From an uncultured Clostridia bacterium (GTDB lineage: Bacteria; Bacillota; Clostridia; TANB77; CAG-508): a stretch of 42,923 bases of DNA. The notes below the pieces were generated by a model. The model saw only the letters and a list, made by a program, of their open reading frames with translations. It did no database searches and had not been told where the DNA came from. The stretch is taken from assembly GCA_944389425.1 (NCBI GenBank), contig CALXMH010000011.1, forward strand, positions 1 through 42,923. The letters run 5' to 3'. This document shows positions 42,601-42,923 of the stretch, piece by piece. The position numbers and the translations under genes were made by a program. The stretch's first letter is position 1. Each line of letters opens with the position of its first letter.

Positions 42601-42923
42601 TAATTATTTTCTTCTTCATTTTCATCTATATCTATATGCAAATTCAAATCTTCTTCTGTTGGTAGCGCTTCCATAATATCTTTTGGTAATATATTTGAAA
42701 CTTCATAAGAACTTACTCCAATAGGTTTATTTATATCTCTTAGAGAATACTCAACTGAAAACTTTTTCTTTTCTCTACATAAGATAATTCCAATACTTGG
42801 ATTGTCGTTTCCCGATTTTAGTAAATCATCTACTGCTGATAAATAGAAATTTAATTTTCCAGCATATTCTGGCTTATATTGTGTATTCTTTAATTCTACA
42901 ACTATATAGCAATGTAATTTTGT
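42600..42923 (-). CDS. DUF1016/YhcG-family PD-(D/E)XK nuclease, N-terminus outside the window
   Basis: The last 107 residues of the protein are present. CYIVVELKNTQYKPEYAGKL, NFYLSAVDDLL, NPSIGIILCREKKKFSVEYS and LRDINKPIGVSSYEV are the conserved C-terminal nuclease domain of the YhcG (DUF1016) family, found near restriction-modification genes and in defence islands. VELK carries the PD-(D/E)XK E-x-K. The very C-terminus is acidic. The N-terminal half and the context are cut off. Confidence 0.9.
   Translation of the reverse strand, partial: TKLHCYIVVELKNTQYKPEYAGKLNFYLSAVDDLLKSGNDNPSIGIILCREKKKFSVEYSLRDINKPIGVSSYEVSNILPKDIMEALPTEEDLNLHIDIDENEEENN

Overview
The window is AT-rich DNA from a spore-forming, low-GC Firmicute, most likely an uncultured clostridium. 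The evidence is cotJA/cotJB/cotJC, spoVT, anaerobic nrdD/nrdG, strong AGGAGG ribosome sites and the Firmicute order rimP-nusA-rnpM-ylxQ-infB-rbfA-nrnA-truB. Nearly all genes lie on the minus strand.

Main observation: five genes look frameshifted (infB, truB, a guanine-deaminase-like gene, a membrane-anchored protein, and a prepilin/formylglycine-enzyme-like protein). Together they hold eight +1 breaks, and every break falls exactly on an in-frame CGG codon. Reading CGGN as one four-base glycine codon restores all five proteins, with Gly where the families need it: Inf[10 protein letters not shown], the prepilin cleavage glycine, and the GFR motif of the formylglycine-enzyme fold. By eye I found no other in-frame CGG in any native gene of the window. 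The only tRNA in the window (14730-14803) is a tRNA-Gly with an altered anticodon arm. It has G instead of A after UCC, so the loop reads U-C-C-G, the complement of CGGA, and a stem irregularity allows an 8-nt loop. I infer natural, genome-wide quadruplet decoding of CGGN as glycine by a dedicated tRNA-Gly(UCCG). One gene of foreign appearance (34770-35123) has an in-frame CGG that needs ordinary decoding, as expected for a recent arrival.

Layout. 1-4700: fba (partial), an Rpn-type nuclease gene, a DUF1540 protein, argS, and the C-terminal half of cotJC. 4708-10649: a roughly 5.9 kb skin-like element that splits cotJC. It carries an AAA ATPase/RloB-like defence pair, an M29 aminopeptidase, a large serine recombinase with a small upstream ORF, and a BclA-like surface protein. 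The flanking 15-bp repeats match at 12 positions, and excision would rebuild a 205-residue CotJC. 10644-15000: the N-terminal half of cotJC, cotJB, cotJA, spoVT, an ABC exporter and the unusual tRNA. 15000-22700: an HD protein, a recoded membrane protein, a MATE-kinase fusion, tag, nrdG and nrdD. 22900-26700: a thrice-recoded prepilin-like gene with a long repeated leader, a second Rpn gene and a Crp/Fnr regulator. 26600-33900: the rimP-to-truB translation operon. 33900-38400: membrane proteins, the foreign gene, the deaminase, glmM, rpmA and rplU. 38400-42923: a type I toxin/antisense module, glyS, a second prepilin-like gene with the same leader repeat, and a partial DUF1016 nuclease gene.

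No CRISPR array, rRNA or replication origin was seen.
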